Positions 20,490-29,603 of a DNA stretch of 64,000 nucleotides are shown piece by piece. Numbering within the stretch: the stretch's first letter is position 1; the number at the start of each line of letters is the position of its first letter. Under the pieces are notes generated by a model. It worked only from the letters and a program-made list of their open reading frames with translations. It searched no databases and was not told the DNA's origin. The translations under genes were made by a program, and so were the position numbers. The DNA is taken from NCBI GenBank assembly GCA_964036045.1, contig OZ038399.1, positions 24,126,044-24,190,043 of the forward strand, read 5' to 3'. Source of the DNA: Eutreptiella sp. 'Long Island Sound 2002' (Eukaryota; Euglenozoa; Euglenophyceae; Eutreptiales; Eutreptiaceae).

Positions 20490-21508
20490 GAGGGAGCGTT
20501 AGCGCGCAGGGCGCACACAGGGCATGCGCGGGGCAACTTTTTGGCATATTTCCGATCCCTACCCCTGTGGGACCCCTAAGAAGGCAGCGGTTATGTGGCC
20601 AATCCGCCCATTTCTGGGCCCCCGAGAACGCAAGGTTTAGGTAGCTAGGTCCGATTTTGTCCCCGTGGGTCCTAGGGCGCCAACTCGGCAGCCTATGGGT
20701 ACCGCGTTTGCTTCCTCTACACTTTGGTGCATTTGAAGGGGTTAGTACAATCAAAATAGCCTGAAGGCACGTCCCTGTATTCTGACGGCAGCCTCCAAAC
20801 GGTGGAAATCACGGGCTCCGAGTACCAAGCCGCGGGAGCTACTGTGACCAAAGGACCCCTACACATTCTGGCTTGGGTCGTGGGTCCGCAGCAGTCATAC
20901 AGAGCCGAAATGTACGGTGTGGCCATTGGGAAGGCGATAGCATCCAATGGCGACAAGCAGTACATCGACAACATGGCCGTGACCAAATGTGCCGACAAAC
21001 GACCCACGTGGGAGTGCTCTTATTCCGACGTCCGTCACAAGGTGTGGTATCACACGCAACACAAGCGAGTCATCATGGAGTAGATCCCTAGTCACCGTCA
21101 AGAGTCCGAGGCCCGCAGTGCACAGGACCGTGAGCAAATCTGGCGCAATGGGGAGGTGGACTTGCTTGCCAAAATGGCCACACAGCTATCGGGCCCAGAC
21201 TACAATCGCATCCCTCCGGAGGATATAGCAGTCTGTGGCAGTCTGTTCAATGCTGTGCACGGATGGTTTGTTGCTTCATTTGGTAGGCAAGAGGCAGCTG
21301 TTGGTCTACTCCGGGGCTCCATACGGTAATGGGGGCGGGGCCAGCGCGCTCCTGCCCGTCAGTTTTTTATCTGCGATGAGATGTTGGTGCATGTGGCAGG
21401 GCAGGGCAAGGGCGAGCATCACAGCCAAACTCGGGGACTCGATTTGGGAAAGTCATCATAAAAGTAGCGCGCAGGGTGCGAGGGTGCGCACAGGGCAAAC
21501 ACTCCCCC
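20490..21508 (+). mobile_element. Element with Harbinger-type ends carrying RNase H
   Basis: The left end GAGGGAGCGTTAGCGCGCAG and right end GTAGCGCGCAGGG ... CAAACACTCCCCC resemble the ends of copies A and B in order and orientation. The body is different. Near the left end is one diverged unit of the 85-bp satellite family (GTGGGACCCCTAAGAAGGCA through GGCCAATCCGCCC). The rest holds an RNase H frame. Flanks ACA and ACG are a possible 3-bp duplication with one change. It may be a Harbinger-type element that captured retroelement sequence. Confidence 0.55.
20764..21330 (+). pseudogene. RNase H domain with in-frame TAG
   Basis: The frame opens after TAG at about 20755 and reads TSLYSDGSLQTVEITG, then GPQQSYRAEMYGVAIGKAI, YIDNMAVTKC and, past an in-frame TAG (21081-21083), IPSHRQ and NGEVDLLAKMA. 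These are the expected RNase H landmarks: Asp in DGS, Glu in RAE, Asp in IDN, then the H-x-N-x-x-D segment. RNase H cleaves RNA in RNA-DNA hybrids during retrotransposition. In related domains a Trp usually precedes (I/V)PxH, so TGG to TAG is the simplest explanation of the stop. No RT is next to it. An alternative is a non-LTR (LINE I-clade) remnant. Confidence 0.7.
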
Positions 21509-21764
21509 ACGCAGTGGTCCGTATACTTCCAGGTCCTAGGCAAAGAGGCTCTGCAGCATGACTGTAGCTACAAAGCTTGCGCAAGAGGGAGGAGGCGCAT
21601 GTGGTCTGGTGCTAGTGGTGTTGGTCATGGTACCGGTGCTGGTCGTGGACTGCTGGCTGGAAGTTTCTGATGGTCGGGGTCCGCTCCATGAATGCTCCCC
21701 AGTGACAGGGCCGTGCACGGATGGACGCACTGGTTAACGAGGGGAGCCATGATTAGGCTGCCCT
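21509..21764. other. No recognisable gene
   Basis: Spacer between transposon ends; no ORF worth naming. Confidence 0.35.
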
Positions 21765-21834
21765 AGCGCTCCATTGGAGTCCCAGAGTATTCCCCCAGGG
21801 TGCAGACTGATTGGATTGGATTCCGGATTTTGTA
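21765..21834 (+). repeat. Dispersed repeat O, left half, interrupted by transposon
   Basis: GCTCCATTGGAGTCCCAGAG onward aligns with 24174 onward. The alignment resumes after the inserted element at 22571 (TAGTGTTGTGGTCAT aligned with CAGTGTTGTGGTCAG at 24258). The 24-kb copy is therefore an unoccupied paralogous site. Confidence 0.7.
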
Positions 21835-22570
21835 CCCCCCCCCCCCCCCTTGTCTAAGCTACGCCGTTGTCCAAGCTACAGTAGGCGTAGGGACCGTATT
21901 AATTTGGTACCTAATTTTAATTTGGTACCAAATTTAGTGCAACCACATAAGACATGGGTTTGACGAATTTGCCGGGCACATAGGGTCATGTACACATTTG
22001 TTGTGAGTGTTTGCCCACTTGAACCCACATAACTCTGATTTTGGGGGTATTTGTGCATTATATTCCCCCTTCTTGCACTAGCTCACCATGCAATCTTCTC
22101 TTTTTGAACCCGGACGCCCGGTTATTTTCACACGTTCCACCGGTGAGCGTGTGGATGCAAGGCAATTTCATTCCCAAGAATTTGAAGTTGCCCGAGCCCA
22201 AACCAGCCCCTAAACCTCGGACAAAGGCATCTTCAACGGCATCTTCAAGTGGCGAACATGTGCAATTGTTCCGCATGGTGTATCATCGCAAGAAGGGTTT
22301 CCAAGCCGAACATTTGTAGGCTTCTCATGCTTCATTGCTTGTGAGAACATGGGTGTGAAGCTGAATTTCCATGTTTCAATCGCTTTCTTGTGTTTGCATG
22401 CCTTTGGGAACATGGGTGGAGGTTGAGGTGCACTCATACTATGCGCTCATTTACGTGTGTGTCGGTAGTTGTATATGTCGCGCGCAAGCTACGCCCGTGT
22501 CCAAGCTACAGTAGGCGTAGGGACCGTATTAATTTGGTACTTTGGCGTAGCTTAGACAAGGGGGGGGGGG
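21835..22570 (+). mobile_element. Poly-C/G-ended DNA transposon, CTAC family, intact copy
   Basis: The left end is 15 Cs then TTGTCTAAGCTACGCC. The right end is the exact inverse, GGCGTAGCTTAGACAA then 11 Gs. TA flanks both sides (21833-21834, 22571-22572). The module TTGTCCAAG-CTAC-AGTAGGC-GTAG-GGACCGTATTAATT is inside the left end and repeated in direct orientation before the right end. The total is 736 bp. The interrupted repeat it sits in has an unoccupied relative at 24.2 kb, which supports insertion with TA duplication (the relative has CA). It encodes short peptides only. Confidence 0.9.
22155..22319 (+). CDS. Conserved EHVQLFRM peptide, CTAC family copy 2
   Basis: MQGNFIPKNLKLPEPKPAPK leads to ASSSGEHVQLFRMVYHRKKG and FQAEHL before TAG at 22317-22319. 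Upstream at 22088 a separate ATG opens MQSSLFEPGRPVIFTRSTG followed by a consensus splice donor CCACCG-GTGAGC, the same arrangement as at 8398-8440, so the element may encode a spliced protein of which this is a later exon. Identity with 16542-16688 is high except for a six-codon insertion in the linker. No enzymatic motif is visible. Confidence 0.5.
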   Translation: MQGNFIPKNLKLPEPKPAPKPRTKASSTASSSGEHVQLFRMVYHRKKGFQAEHL

Positions 22571-22946
22571 TAGTGTTGTGGTCATCATGCACTGTGCATT
22601 TGCATACCATATGGGACTCGAAGGCGGCTGCCAACATGCCAAAACAGCTTCTCCAATCGCCACCGATTGCTTGCGCAGCTGCTCCTGAAAGGCGTCACTT
22701 TGCCCGTCAGTGAGCTCTGCTGCCATGTATTATTGACCTTTGTGGCCTCTGCAGAACTTGGCGTACCTTTATGGCATAGCAGTGACAAGTCACAACGTGT
22801 TAGAGCGTTGTGGCTGAGACCGTGCGAGCCGTTTGCAAACGCGTGCACCTCCTTTGGGACGGCCACTGCGCTCGCCTCCCATTGCCGTCCGAGCATCGTC
22901 CTGGGAGCTCCCCTCGACGCCACGTCACTCTGCACCAAAATAGGAC
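22571..22946. other. Right half of repeat O and promoter region
   Basis: 22571-22650 continues repeat O (GTGCATTTGCATACCATATG). The rest, up to the ATG at 22947, is open in the same frame except for TAG at 22941-22943 but contains no ATG, so I treat it as 5' leader of the next gene. Confidence 0.45.
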
Positions 22947-23576
22947 ATGCAAACGCTGCGTCCTCTGGGGTTTGCTGGCCTCACGCTGTCATGGGGTGCC
23001 CGCGGGCTGTCACGGGGTGGCAAGCGTGCTCCTCGCGCATGGCTCGACGCACAGCTCGAGTACTGGGACCGAAGGATGGCGCTGCACCAGCAGCTGTACC
23101 TCAAATGGCAGGCTGCTGAGTACGAGCAGGTGCTCGACCAGTGCCGAGTGCTGCACGAGGCGTGGGACTGCGACCGGTTCACGTACAGCTGGCTGTTCTC
23201 GTCCTGCACCTCCGTGTCGCAGCTCGATCGCTGCTACGAGCAGTACCTGAGGCACGCGGAGCTCCCCGCGAAGGACCCTGAGTGGGAGACCCCGGCCAGG
23301 TATCAGTGGGGCTGGAAGTTCTGGTATGTGTACGTGGCAGAGACCCTGGATGCAGAGCTCGTGGCGCACCTGACGGAACTCACCAAGGCACACTGCAAGC
23401 CCCGCCAGGGCCGCCCAGAAGTCATGACAATGGCTGGGGTGGAGATCTACGAGAAGGGTCAGGAGCACTACAACAGTCATATCAAGGAACTGAAGGCGGC
23501 CATCGAGAAGGAGACAAAGGGGAAGGGGAAAAGGTCATCTAACCCAGAGAAGAGGAAAAAGCCAGAAAAGACATGA
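22947..23576 (+). CDS. Unknown 209-aa helical protein, possibly organelle-targeted
   Basis: Uninterrupted ORF from ATG to TGA, GC-richer than its flanks, with codon use favouring G/C at third positions. Residues 1-32 (MQTLRPLGFAGLTLSWGARG then LSRGGKRAPR) are basic and lack acids, as in mitochondrial or plastid presequences. The middle is rich in Trp/Tyr and helical; FTYSWLFSSCTSVSQLDRCY (about 75-94) resembles one PPR-type helical hairpin in its Y-x2-L-x2-C spacing, but only one such unit is seen and I would not call it a PPR protein. The C-terminus is a Lys/Glu-rich tail (KGKGKRSSNPEKRKKPEK). A TAG lies two codons upstream of the ATG, fixing the start. This is one of the best host-gene candidates in the window. 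Function unknown. Confidence 0.65.
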   Translation: MQTLRPLGFAGLTLSWGARGLSRGGKRAPRAWLDAQLEYWDRRMALHQQLYLKWQAAEYEQVLDQCRVLHEAWDCDRFTYSWLFSSCTSVSQLDRCYEQYLRHAELPAKDPEWETPARYQWGWKFWYVYVAETLDAELVAHLTELTKAHCKPRQGRPEVMTMAGVEIYEKGQEHYNSHIKELKAAIEKETKGKGKRSSNPEKRKKPEKT

Positions 23577-26245
23577 CCACTGCAGTTTGGGTGTGAGAGG
23601 GACCCACATGAGGGGGCGTGGGACGTCGAATTTCCTTGGCTGAGACCTGCCCAGTTTCCGAAATTTGGCAGAATTTGAAATGGCAAAATTTGGCACAACA
23701 GAAGTGTGCCAAATTGTGCCATGGTATTTGAAGGTCCGAAGCCATTTGTCTAGCTGTCCTTTTCAGCGCTCTTGGCATGCACATTGTGCAGCCTCCAGGA
23801 AATAAGAGCAACCATCCAAGCAACCATCCCGAGGCTTTCAAGAAATAACGGCAACCAACCAAAGGCCCATAGGAAAGAACAACCACCATTCACAGGCTGG
23901 GCTTGTTCTTGTGCAACAATCTGGGGACTCCCTTACTCCCCCCCCTGCCCCCCCCCCCCCCCCCCGGCACACACACCTGTGCAAAGCTGCGCCTCTTGTG
24001 TGGTGCCCCCTACCCCTCTCAAGTCTCGGAGTCTGGTCTGGTCCCGGTTGTTGCACTGCCAGATCCTCTTGTTACTGCTGCCGTCGCTTAGCACCAGCCC
24101 CTCAGGTCCTACACCATCCGGTTGGTCAAGCTTGAGCCAGGTTGCCGAGCGCAGCTATGATCTGGCTGCACAATGCTCCATTGGAGCCCCAGCGTATTTT
24201 CCCAGACTGGTTTGGATTGCACTTCAGACTGGTGCTGAGCCGATTGTGTGGGTGCTGCAGTGTTGTGGTCAGTGTGCATTTGCACATCGTATGGGACCGG
24301 GAGCCGACAGCCTGCATGCTTGAAGAAAAGAACGATAGGGTCGTCACCCACCGGAATCACTCCCGCATTCGTCACGGGGCTTCAGGTGCAGTCGCAGCGA
24401 CGCCGCCACACACACACGTTCAGGTCTGATACGGCGGGCGGGGGCGCCCCCATGAACAGTGCAGGAGTACAGATCAGGCGCCATCTTACGTCTTACGTCT
24501 GCATCTTCACAACATTCTATGTCTCATCCAGCTCTGTACCAGGCTTGGACAAGAGGGAAGAGGGGGTGGGGTACCTACACTCAGTATGGCTACAAGAGCA
24601 ATTTCAGAGCCGGTTGGACATGTCCGGCCGGCAGGCAAACGGTGCATGCTCTGGAGGACGTTGTTTGATGAAGGCCCTCACAGAAAGCTCCAAGGACCAG
24701 TCCCTCGGAGGACTGTGATATAATAAGTGCTGTTTCTTTTGTTGAAGTTGGAACCATCAAGAGGGCGCGGAGTTGGGGCATCCTCTTGAAGAGACCCCTA
24801 CTCCTGCACCCAGAAAGAAGCATGGCTGTCAGCCAGGGATGTGCTTACACACCCATTTTCGGTACACAAACTTTTTTTTTGCCCTCATACCCACCCAACC
24901 AACCCTCCCGTCCCATAGGCCAAAGACCAAGCACCTTGGTGTTGGCCCCGAGGGCCCCAGTTTGCAAACCCCACCTCCTCCACACTTCCAAGGATGCTGT
25001 GGAGATGCAACCCCGCTGTTTGTTTCTCTTTGTGTCAGACAGCCCCATGGTGGCAGTGTGGTACAATATTCCGCTCTGTACCAACAGGCAGTCGTCTCAT
25101 GAACTGAGTACCGGGGAGGAGAATAGTAGGAACGTGCGACATTTGGAATGGCGAAATTTGGTGCAGAGAAAAGTTGGCACCGATTCTGAAATGCCACTCC
25201 GAAATTTGGGGGAAATGGGGAGGGAGCGAGGGCGGCAGGAAGGGAGGTTTTGGATTGGATTGGACTGGAGGTCAATTGGGGGTGTGGCACACCAAGGCCG
25301 AGGCGTAGTGAGGGGGTGGCTTTGTCACTTTGCGCCGTCCATACAGAGGGGGGGGAATTTCAGGCAGGGATAACTTGGTTGGGAAATTTGGTCTTGCAGG
25401 AAGGAGGCGAAATATAGGGTGTCAGCAGTGCAGCGAAGATGCCAATGGCACTGCAGACTGTGGGTAACCCAACATCAAGATGTTGCCGCGTTTTTGCACC
25501 GTTTCCTGGCCCGCTCCTCAAATACACCACATTGTTCAGGTTTCCGTGGCCTTTTGCGACGTTGAGGAGACGCTGAGACGTTGACTCTGAATGGCTTATG
25601 GGATTGCACGTGAGGGTGTGCATGAGGTAGTTGAGAGCTCTGGGATTTCCAAGGGTGGCGAAATCACACGCGAAATTTTCCCTCGCGAAGTCATCCTCCA
25701 ACAGCCTCCCCCCTGTATGTGGTCCTGCCCACATCAAGCCGATCCGTTGGGATTTAGTCAGGGGGTTCCCATGCTCCCGTTCTCCGCAATCACAGGCTTG
25801 TACATTGGTCTGCCGGGTGATGGATCCTAACGGCCCTGTTGCACCCGTTGAGAGCATGGCGCGGATGTTCACAGGGGGGTGCCCATCGTCAGATTGCTGT
25901 TAAGCTCCGCGTCAGAGCATCGCCTTTCTGGCCGCACTTGATGTGGTCTAGGAGGCTCTCAAGGGTGTAAGGACACAAATACATGTTAGCCAGGTGTAGT
26001 GGGAAAGAAGAGCTGGGTCATGCCGTCAAGATTCAGTGCTTGAGGGAAGGATGTGCTTGAGTGCGACCCAGAACCAGATGTACTAGCCATGCTGGGTCTA
26101 GCGACCTTGGCCATTTAGCCATGACTGACCATCACATCAAAACAAGTAGAAGTGGGTCGAAGTCTGAAGCTTTGCTTTTCACGATTTTGGCCGTGTTTGG
26201 GAATGGGGGGTGATGTATGTTATGAAGCTTTAGGTGTGACAACGT
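23577..26245. other. Long gene-poor mosaic with repeat O copy
   Basis: 24174-24320 is the unoccupied copy of repeat O. C-runs lie at about 23940-23966. At 24540-24580 GGCTTGGACAAGAGGGAAGA followed by G-rich sequence resembles the right end of the poly-C/G elements, but no matching left end is clear. Words such as GGCAAAATTTGG recur near 23680 and 25150. The overlapping ORFs carry no domain I recognise. Confidence 0.4.
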
Positions 26246-26536
26246 GTGGGGCTGGTGAAGGATATACAAGCCGGATGTGTGTGGTGTGGAGCGCAGGAGA
26301 CAGTTTTCCACTTTATAAAGAGCTGCCCAATGGTGCAGATGCTGTATGTGGCATGTAGGGACGTGGCAACACCAGTAGTGCAAGGCATGGACGTGGGATG
26401 CTGGGTGGCGGACGACCCCATCATAGCGCTAACCAACCCCTCGTGGCTGTGTGTATGGTGGGGACTGCATCAACTTTGGACACTGAGATGCCAAAAGCGG
26501 TATGCAGAATGGAGGTGGGTACCCGGCATGTCATAA
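26246..26536 (+). pseudogene. LINE C-terminal zinc-binding domain (zf-RVT)
   Basis: The frame reads AGCVWCGAQETVFHFIKSCP, matching the C-x2-C-x3-E-(S/T)-x2-H-x4-C pattern that closes many non-LTR retrotransposon ORF2 proteins, followed by the usual Trp-rich tail (WLCVWWGLHQLW). No RT is found directly upstream, so it is a 3' fragment of a LINE inserted on the plus strand. The frame stays open to TAA at 26534. Confidence 0.7.
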
Positions 26537-26659
26537 TGGCACTGGGAGTCCCTTTTACGGAGGCACGAGCGTAGTTCAGCAACACGGAGCAACAAGAGGC
26601 GGCACACACGGCAGAGAGGCTATCGATATGGTTTTGGAAGGTAGTTTGCAACTTTCTTG
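26537..26659. other. LINE tail remnant
   Basis: Probably the 3' untranslated part of the preceding fragment; nothing else seen. Confidence 0.3.
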
Positions 26660-26772
26660 AGCTGGGGCAGTTTGGGTCACCTAATTCTAAGGGTGTTTCC
26701 AAGGGGCGTGCCTAGGGGCTCTTCGGGGGGAACATAGTCTAAAAGTAGCGCGCAGTGCAAGGATTCCCCCAA
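26660..26772 (+). repeat. Dispersed element end E, copy 1
   Basis: From GTTTGGGTCACCTAATTCTA to CAAGGATTCCCCC this is about 95 percent identical to 54849-54956. The last part, AGTCTAAAAGTAGCGCGCAG, recalls the right end of the Harbinger-like elements (AAGTAGCGCGC ... CCCCC), so E may be another family with the same terminus. Confidence 0.75.
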
Positions 26773-26927
26773 AGTGTTGTGGATGACGACCACTGGTCAC
26801 CAGCATGCACACACATGAGTACGTCTGAAGACGAGTGCAGCCAGTGGATGCGGTGACAAGATTTTTTGGTAGAACTGTGAGATGCGGAGTCGTACCTGAG
26901 TTTCTGTTGGACTCCACAAAGATACAT

Positions 26928-27283
26928 GCCTAGGCAGACGGGGCGGAGATCCGGGGACGAGCGGGATTCGGGGTCTTTTTCCCCCATGCGGAAAATAATA
27001 ACATAAGCGAGCCAGTGAGGCACCATGATACAAGGGAGGACATAAACCAGTTATTGCAGGGCAAGACAACGTCATTGTCCATGACGCATGTGTATGGACA
27101 CGGTAAGGTGGTATATAACAATGCTGCAGATGAACTACCAAGGGCCGGGGCAGCAAAGTCCACGGCACATGAAACATCACAGCTCAGGGGGCCCACAAAT
27201 GACGGTCCGAGGGTTAGGAGGCAAAAGCATGATGACAGAGCTGGGTATGGAGTGGTCCGCCGCTGGGTACAGGGGGACCAATA
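26928..27283 (+). pseudogene. LINE RNase H fragment
   Basis: After a TAG at 26931-26933 the frame reads ADGAEIRGRAGFGVFF, the first strand of an RNase H with its Asp. Farther on VYGHGKVVYNNAADELPRA gives the family's GH-x5-N-x2-AD-x-LA segment. The middle part with the catalytic Glu is missing or scrambled. The same start, with the TAG in the same place, recurs at 28458. This belongs to an I-clade-like LINE ORF2 and is defective. Confidence 0.6.
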
Positions 27284-27488
27284 AACTGCAAGTGGGGGTG
27301 AATGGGCAGCATAATGCGGACATCATGGAGTTTGGCGTAGTGACCATGGTGTAGCAACTGGAACTGCTCATCAAGAGGACTGGCGCCCGAACCCCGCTGG
27401 GTGATGCGGACGCTAATGACCCAATGTCTAACAGCTCGGCGTCATCAGGTGGAGGTATGGATGTACTCTATGTGACAGAGCTTGAGCC
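27284..27488. other. Spacer between LINE pieces
   Basis: Open in more than one frame without a domain; may include the start of the ORF1 protein. Confidence 0.3.
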
Positions 27489-27947
27489 GTGGCTTTTGCA
27501 CAAGTCCGAGTACTGGTGCTCGAAAGTCTGGGTGTGGATGCAGTGGATCTGGGGTCGGTTTCCCGAATGCGCTGGAATGTCGGGGACCGAGGCACGACGA
27601 CATGGCGTGTGTCCATCACGGACGCGGCCACACATGAAGGCGGTGTCATTCTTACGGAGGATTGTGCGTACTGGGTGCTGTCCCGGGAACAATATGTACA
27701 GGAGAAGCAATGGCAGCAACGACGGAAGCCCTCCGGTAGCGCGGATGCCAAGCTGCTAGTGTGCTATAAGTGTGGTAAAGAAGGTCATTTCGCACGGGAG
27801 TGCCCGTTGGGGAAGACGGCGAAGTCGCCGGAGACCCCCCTCAGCCGAAGTCCACCTATGTTACACCCAGGAGATCTGGTGTGCAGGCGCAGCGGTCACT
27901 GTTGCCCGAGGACAATGCGCCAGCGGCCTCGTCATCAGGAGCTATAG
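27489..27947 (+). CDS. LINE ORF1 / gag-like protein with CCHC knuckle
   Basis: The open frame begins here at GTG, so the true start is probably upstream or spliced. A CCHC zinc knuckle CYKCGKEGHFARECP lies near residues 93-107, preceded by an acidic-to-basic helical stretch (SREQYVQEKQWQQRRKPS). CCHC knuckles bind RNA in ORF1 or gag proteins of retroelements. An apurinic-type endonuclease frame follows about 160 bases downstream, so the pair is the 5' half of a LINE. The C-terminal 30 residues are low complexity. Confidence 0.65.
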   Translation: MAFAQVRVLVLESLGVDAVDLGSVSRMRWNVGDRGTTTWRVSITDAATHEGGVILTEDCAYWVLSREQYVQEKQWQQRRKPSGSADAKLLVCYKCGKEGHFARECPLGKTAKSPETPLSRSPPMLHPGDLVCRRSGHCCPRTMRQRPRHQEL

Positions 27948-28104
27948 CAACGGCCACCGCGCATGGCAACGCAGTGACGGGGACGTGGACAACAGTAGTT
28001 AGCAAAGGGGCGTTAGGCGGTGGTAAAGGGCAGGGGAGTACCATATTGTCCGTAGCGGAGGTGATGCGACACTGGCAGGGTCGCAAAGCACAGCGGTAAC
28101 GGGT

Positions 28105-28445
28105 GCGCGGACACACAACGTGAGGGGTCCATGTCTGGAGACGACACTGAAGACAAATGGTCGGTTCACAGTGACTCCGGCTCCGGAGTATAAGTACTGT
28201 AAAATCCTGAAGGCGGCAAGCAAGCTGCGGCTGGATGTGTTGATGGTGCAAGAGACACATGTCAATGGACTGGTGGACTTGCGAGTTCGGGACGTAGAGC
28301 AGGGGGCGGCGCACTATGGCTTCTCGGTGATATGGCTGCACGCAAGGACATACCTCAAGGGAGCAATCATGGTGTTGCTACGGGACGACATCCAAGTGGA
28401 AAGTCAAGGCCCGTTGCCTTTCCTGATTTTTTGGTGGACTGCACC
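28105..28445 (+). pseudogene. LINE apurinic-like endonuclease, fused to RNase H
   Basis: From THNVRGPCLE the frame has the AP-endonuclease layout: N near the start, then KILKAASKLRLDVLMVQETH with the catalytic Glu in QET, then GFSVIWLHA and GAIMVLL. These nucleases nick target DNA for target-primed reverse transcription. At about 28440 the sequence jumps, without an RT, into ANRSEIRGQAGFGVYLKRHA (28461-28520), the beginning of the RNase H seen at 26934. So the element carries an internal deletion joining endonuclease to RNase H, and cannot be autonomous. Confidence 0.7.
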
Positions 28446-28754
28446 AAAGTGCATGCCTAGGCAAACAGGTCGGAGATACGCGGGCAAGCAGGGTTTGGGG
28501 TCTACTTAAAGAGGCACGCAGCGTTGCCGGTCTCAAACAGTAACGCAGGCAGTGACAGGCCTGTTGTCCGCCACAGTCGGTGGGGGATGCGCAATGCGCC
28601 CATGGATATTCCACATCCTGAGCCAGATTAGAAACAGGCAGACCGCCGAGACAGACTGTACGTAAGTGACCCACGAACTAGCCTGCTTTTGTACTGCACG
28701 AGTGTATAAAGAGCATCAAAGAACTACCACATGCACGAACAGAGTGTGGATTGA
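28446..28754. other. RNase H remnant and flank of next element
   Basis: Contains the 28461-28520 RNase H start, then unrecognised sequence up to the leader of the gag-YR element. Confidence 0.4.
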
Positions 28755-28835
28755 ATCACTAGTTGTGCCTCGTCTCAACTTTTGTTTGCGTCTCCAATGT
28801 TTAGGCAGTTTTCCTGTCTTTGTTTTTGTTAACTC
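28755..28835 (+). other. Leader of gag-YR retrotransposon
   Basis: ATCACTAGTTGTGCCTCGTC then TTTTGTTTGCG and TTTAGGCAGTTTTCCTGTCT precede the gag ATG. Fragments of this leader occur at 14565, 15928 and, more diverged, at 55880. The TTTAGGCAG step could be a splice acceptor. Confidence 0.55.
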
Positions 28836-29468
28836 ATGGACGGGGTTGAGCAGCCCAGTCAGGCCCAGCAGGTGTCAGCAGAGGAGCGACTGGCAGCCCA
28901 GGCCAAAGAGATTCAAGAACCCAGAGAGCAACTCGCCCGAGTGGCAGTGAAGGAGGGGCCGCGCTTGCCCCCGTTAAGCGTGCCGGAGACCAACCGAGCC
29001 CTCGAGAAGCCCCAATTGGCGCAGTGGATGAGGCTAATGCTATCCAACATCAAGGCATACGTACGGCTTAGGGCCGGTGAGGTGGGGGAGATCACCCGCC
29101 CGAGCGAGTTCGGCGGCCAGGCAACGGAGGCCACAATCGACCCGGGAGAGCAGCTGGCATGGCTAGTCTGGGACTGCGTGTCCCAGTCCCAGGCGGCCTA
29201 CGCCCGACGGTATGCAGGCTCCCAGGGGAAGTCCAGCTCCGAGTCCAACCAATACGCCACGTTGGAAGAGGCATGGAAGGAGCAGGGGTCGGCGCTCACA
29301 TGGCGAAGTGTAAAGTTCAGGGAAGTGGGCGGAGTGCTGCAGTGGCAGTCGTGGCAAGGGGAGTGGATCCCTGTGGAGTCACCGCCGAGTGGAGGGTGCC
29401 AGAGGTGCGCGCAGCGGGGTTCCCCCGACGAGCGCCACTGGCACTTTAGGTGCCCACACTGGTCCTGA
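28836..29468 (+). CDS. Gag-like protein of tyrosine-recombinase element J1
   Basis: ATG to TGA, 210 residues, uninterrupted. An N-terminal coiled coil (about residues 14-45, ERLAAQAKEIQEPREQLARV) is followed by a helical core containing QLAQWMRLMLSNIKAY. The end is a Cys/His motif: C-Q-R-C, 13 residues, W-H-F-R-C-P-H-W. The same ending occurs in the copies at 56540-56580, 58330-58425 and, on the minus strand, 63290-63240, so this finger defines the family's gag. A tyrosine recombinase begins 136 bases downstream in the same direction. Probably nucleic-acid binding and particle forming; that role is inferred from position. Confidence 0.75.
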   Translation: MDGVEQPSQAQQVSAEERLAAQAKEIQEPREQLARVAVKEGPRLPPLSVPETNRALEKPQLAQWMRLMLSNIKAYVRLRAGEVGEITRPSEFGGQATEATIDPGEQLAWLVWDCVSQSQAAYARRYAGSQGKSSSESNQYATLEEAWKEQGSALTWRSVKFREVGGVLQWQSWQGEWIPVESPPSGGCQRCAQRGSPDERHWHFRCPHWS

Positions 29469-29603
29469 CAGGATCAGCTGGAGCCCGGACCGGCCGCCCC
29501 GGGCTCTGGCGTCACAGGCGCAGCGGCGGAGCTGCGGGCACTCGCCCGCAGGTGGGAGACAGCAGCCCGGGCAGACGACCCCTGTTCACCGGAAGAAAGC
29601 CCC

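Noticed and set aside
22947-23576. Pentatricopeptide-repeat protein
   Set aside because: Only one helical pair resembles a PPR motif; real members have several in tandem.
23940-24580. A fifth word family of poly-C/G transposons
   Set aside because: GGCTTGGACAAGAGGG at 24545 looks like a right end, but no left end or internal word pair could be found.
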